This document shows positions 61,601 to 64,000 of a stretch of DNA of 64,000 nucleotides, piece by piece. The translations under genes were made by a program, and so were the position numbers. Every line of letters begins with the position of its first letter. Positions within the stretch are counted from its first letter, which is position 1. Source of the DNA: Chrysopilus asiliformis (lineage: Eukaryota > Arthropoda > Insecta > Diptera > Rhagionidae); the NCBI GenBank assembly GCA_964034945.1, contig OZ035963.1:2575828-2639827 (forward strand). The letters are read 5' to 3'. The notes below the pieces were generated by a model, which did not search any database, had not been told where the DNA came from, and worked only from the letters and a program-made list of their open reading frames with translations.

Positions 61601-63939
61601 ACATTTACATCAATATTAAAATCAAAAATCGTTTATAAAAAATGTAACTTTTTTCATAATCATTAAATTTGTATAAAAGTTTAAGTAAATAAAATAAAAA
61701 TTTTATATTTTTTTTTAATATAAGAATATTTGTAAAATTAAATTTAAAAATAAATTGAGTACATTGCGCTTTGTTATCACAACGACCGAAAGAGATTTCA
61801 ACATTATTTATCTAATAAATATATTTGTGTATTTTGAACTTTTCATTTGAAAAATAAATTAAATAACTTAGTTGTATATGAATTCTCTCTTCATTTTTTT
61901 AAATCCTAATTGTTATGTGCAGTTCTTCTCCGGATTAGGGATTTCATTTCACTGCTTGGATTGTGCAATAATTTGTTCTAGGATACTTACATTAGACTGT
62001 ATGGAAGACTGTGTTAAACCAGCTAAATTGGCGGCTAACACCAAATTTTGTGGCTGAACGTGGAGTTTGATGCCGTTAGCGAGTATTACTGGTCGAACAA
62101 CTGGTACTTTTGGCTTTGCGTTGTTAGCAACTTGCTGTAAATTAAATATGTATATAAATGCTGTTCTAGAATTTAGCGTAGGGAATTTCTTCAAAAGTTT
62201 TATATTCCTGCATAAGATGAATATCTTACCTGAATGATTGTAGACTTCTGTTCATTGGTACTTTCTTCATAGCCAGAATCAGATGAATTATCACTGAATT
62301 TATTAGCAGTTGGATCAATTTGCTTATTGATAGGCATTGAAACCGGATCGACGGCGGCAACATGATTAATTTCGACGGCTGGTGCGACTTTTGGTTTTTC
62401 GGTGCAAAGCTTAACAAAACTCTTCACAACACTCAGCTCAGCCGATTTGAGTCTAGCGGCATTGATTTTCTCCAAGGAATGTTTCACAATTTTACCGGAA
62501 TCGGATTTTATTTTGTGCAAATAAGTCGATGCTTTTTCGTATTGCTGTTGATGATTATTATATTGCTTGCCATTAGAGCCGCTGGATGCTATCGAGGTTG
62601 GTTCCACAATAATAGTAGCACTATTTGCTGAATGAACATTATTATTAGCTGCTGTAATTAATGCTTCAGTATTATAAATGCCGGTGGTGCAAATTTCGGC
62701 CAATGAAGAGAATGATTCCAATTGCTGCTGCCTTTTAAAATACAATTGGTGTTTCTTTAGAGCGGGCAGTTGACCATTAATTGCACTATTGATTGAGTGC
62801 CGTTTGGAAATGCTACTATATGCTGATTGACTGCTAACAAAAGGATTTCTGTCAGTCTTGAATTGCTGCAACTGTTGGTCAGAATTCAGATTTTTATGTA
62901 TATTAAATGAACTGAAATGCTCTACACATGGCGTAAATAAATTGGAATCGATCATTAGAGCACCGATTTCTTTATTTTCCAAGACAATGCCACAGCAAGT
63001 CTTCATACGAATCCAGATAGATTCATCGAAGAAATTCACATCGTTAATACGTTTTACGTATCTTCGTGGACGACGTATTTTTCGGCGATTTACTTTAATA
63101 TCTCGTGGACGTGTCTTAGTCCGATTGGCAGTCATATGGCGAATACGATATTGGTCGTCGTCGTCATTGTCACTGTTGACCGATGATGGACTGGGAGGAA
63201 GGGAAAGTTCGTCCGATGATCCTGGAAAAAATTTACGTGTCAAATCTAATCAGACAAGAACCGCATGGGGATCGAAAAGACTGAACAAAAAAAAATGTTA
63301 AGTTTTTACCTGGAGTCTCTTCTTTCTTTTCCTCGAAACGTTTCTTTTTATTCTTTTTGAATATTTTCGAGAACTTCTCTGGAATCGAAGACAATTTGCT
63401 GCTGGCGCTCTTGCTAGTGGCAGGCTGGGCTTGATGTTGTAGCAATGATTCTTCTTTTCTCTTTTTGAATTTCGTCATTGACTTCAAACCGGGACCAACA
63501 CGAGCATCGACAACCTTCAAAACAAGACCAAAAAAAAACACATCAAATACGCAACATAATTTACTGTTTACTATTCATCATATATGAGGGAGAAGGCAAC
63601 TAAACACTATATAGATTAGAGCTTATCAGTTTTACAGTTTTAATACAAACAGGAATTACTTCTTATCAGTACTAAAGAAATATTGACCGAATTTTTATTG
63701 TTTGGCTAACCGTTATGAATACACAGAAATGCGTGACAAACACATATATTTTTCTGCACTTGAATTTGAATTTTACTGTACTTACATGGCCCCAATGTCG
63801 ATCACTTCCGACTGGAAGACGTTTAAATCGTTTAACAAGCAGCACACAAGCGTTGCATATTTCACCACGGCGAGGTGTCGTTAGTTGAAAGCATTTAATG
63901 AAGTCGTTTTCATATTTTTTCGAATCGGTGAATCTTGAA
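58676..63939 (-). CDS. SINHCAF: SINHCAF/FAM60A orthologue, SIN3-HDAC complex subunit (5' end outside window)
   Basis: Nuclear subunit of the SIN3-HDAC corepressor. Exons in transcript order: 63786-63939, 63310-63514, 62230-63221, 61991-62134, 58676-58879; phases match at each GT-AG junction and about 565 codons are visible. The first visible exon holds SSRFTDSKKYENDF and GEICNACVLLVKRFKRLP, the second begins VVDARVGPGLKS, and the third contains WIRMKTCCGIVLENKE and ALMIDSNLFTPC, all diagnostic of FAM60A. It is much longer than the roughly 220 aa vertebrate protein because of Ser/Gln/Asn-rich insertions and two extra C-terminal exons ending KIILVKTKYNNINQAATN. Intron 4 is 3.1 kb and full of repeats. 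Without the perfect donor at 61990 (GTAAGTATCC), exon 4 would read 14 codons further to a stop at 61949, so an alternative short C-terminus is possible. The expected start with its cysteine motif lies beyond 64000. Confidence 0.9.
59100..59222. mobile_element. Short MITE in SINHCAF intron 4
   Basis: Ends 'ggctccataaaaaacgtgac' and (reverse strand) 'tgtccataaaatacgttacg' are imperfect inverted repeats; the motif gtccataaa-acgt-ac recurs at 44195-44222. Confidence 0.55.
59480..60170. repeat. Probable dispersed repeat in SINHCAF intron 4
   Basis: (CTGT)n at 59514-59535 followed by a body with three related phrases ('atctcga', 'accgtta', 'ttttttgcaattatctcg'), suggesting degenerate internal repeats. 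Only one copy in this window. Confidence 0.4.
60430..61020. repeat. Family C repeat: head inverted relative to body
   Basis: 60430-60597 is the head and microsatellite in minus orientation. At 60600 the sequence turns round and continues on the plus strand from 'aaagttgaatttagcatgtc' through the body to the terminal hairpin (60988-61006). The result is a 5'-5' inverted junction inside the intron. Confidence 0.7.
61021..61990. other. Remainder of SINHCAF intron 4
   Basis: AT-rich; the short ORFs here are chance. Ends at the strong donor (reverse of 61981-61990). Confidence 0.5.
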
Positions 63940-64000
63940 CTGAAATCAAACGTAGAAGATATGAAAAAAAAAACAAGTTTGTTGCTAGAGCGATGTGAAA

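Overview
This is AT-rich nuclear DNA from an arthropod, most likely an insect and plausibly a dipteran. The evidence is spliced genes with very short introns (58-70 bp next to multi-kilobase ones), AATAAA poly(A) signals, a SINHCAF (FAM60A) orthologue, a torsin-like ATPase, and many mariner, piggyBac-type, pogo/Tigger-type and Harbinger-type repeats. I see no prokaryotic operon, CRISPR array, phage or plasmid feature. I cannot name the species.

Layout. Positions 1-42,000 form a gene desert with no convincing host gene. It is built from simple AT-rich DNA plus decayed transposons, miniature inverted-repeat elements (MITEs) and several dispersed repeat families. The host genes lie in the last third: an isoaspartyl peptidase/L-asparaginase (+, 42,069-43,547, three exons, first two encoding a signal peptide); a complete BTB-BACK-Kelch protein (-, 47,465-49,401, seven coding exons, 519 aa); a divergent torsin-family AAA+ ATPase (-, 54,038-54,931, one coding exon, about 297 aa); and most of a SINHCAF/FAM60A orthologue (-, 58,676-63,939, five coding exons visible, 5' end beyond the window). 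I assembled the multi-exon models by hand; all junctions are GT-AG and reading phase is kept at each one. The four genes have unrelated roles (isoaspartyl repair or asparagine hydrolysis, CUL3 substrate adaptor, ER/nuclear-envelope ATPase, SIN3-HDAC subunit), so I infer no pathway between them.

Repeats. For many elements the target-site duplication (TSD) can be read directly: TTAA (3 piggyBac-type MITEs), TTA (3 copies of a 362-364 bp MITE), TAA (2 copies of a 384 bp near-palindrome and one 251 bp MITE), TCA (168 bp MITE), 5 bp (2 copies of a 212-216 bp fold-back), TA (mariners and a Tigger-type MITE), and 12 bp for one copy of a dispersed repeat (family A). Two nestings are proven by comparison with the empty site: a palindromic MITE inside a family A copy, and a fold-back MITE inside a mariner transposase fragment. 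An element near 31.7-32.7 kb has about 150 bp inverted termini and encodes the cysteine-rich end of an unclassified mobile-element protein.

I found no clearly new functional system. The items most worth a second look are the torsin-like ATPase with an altered Walker B motif, the signal-peptide asparaginase, the cysteine-rich long-TIR element, and family A with its UUCG-type hairpin head and roughly 161 bp internal repeats.
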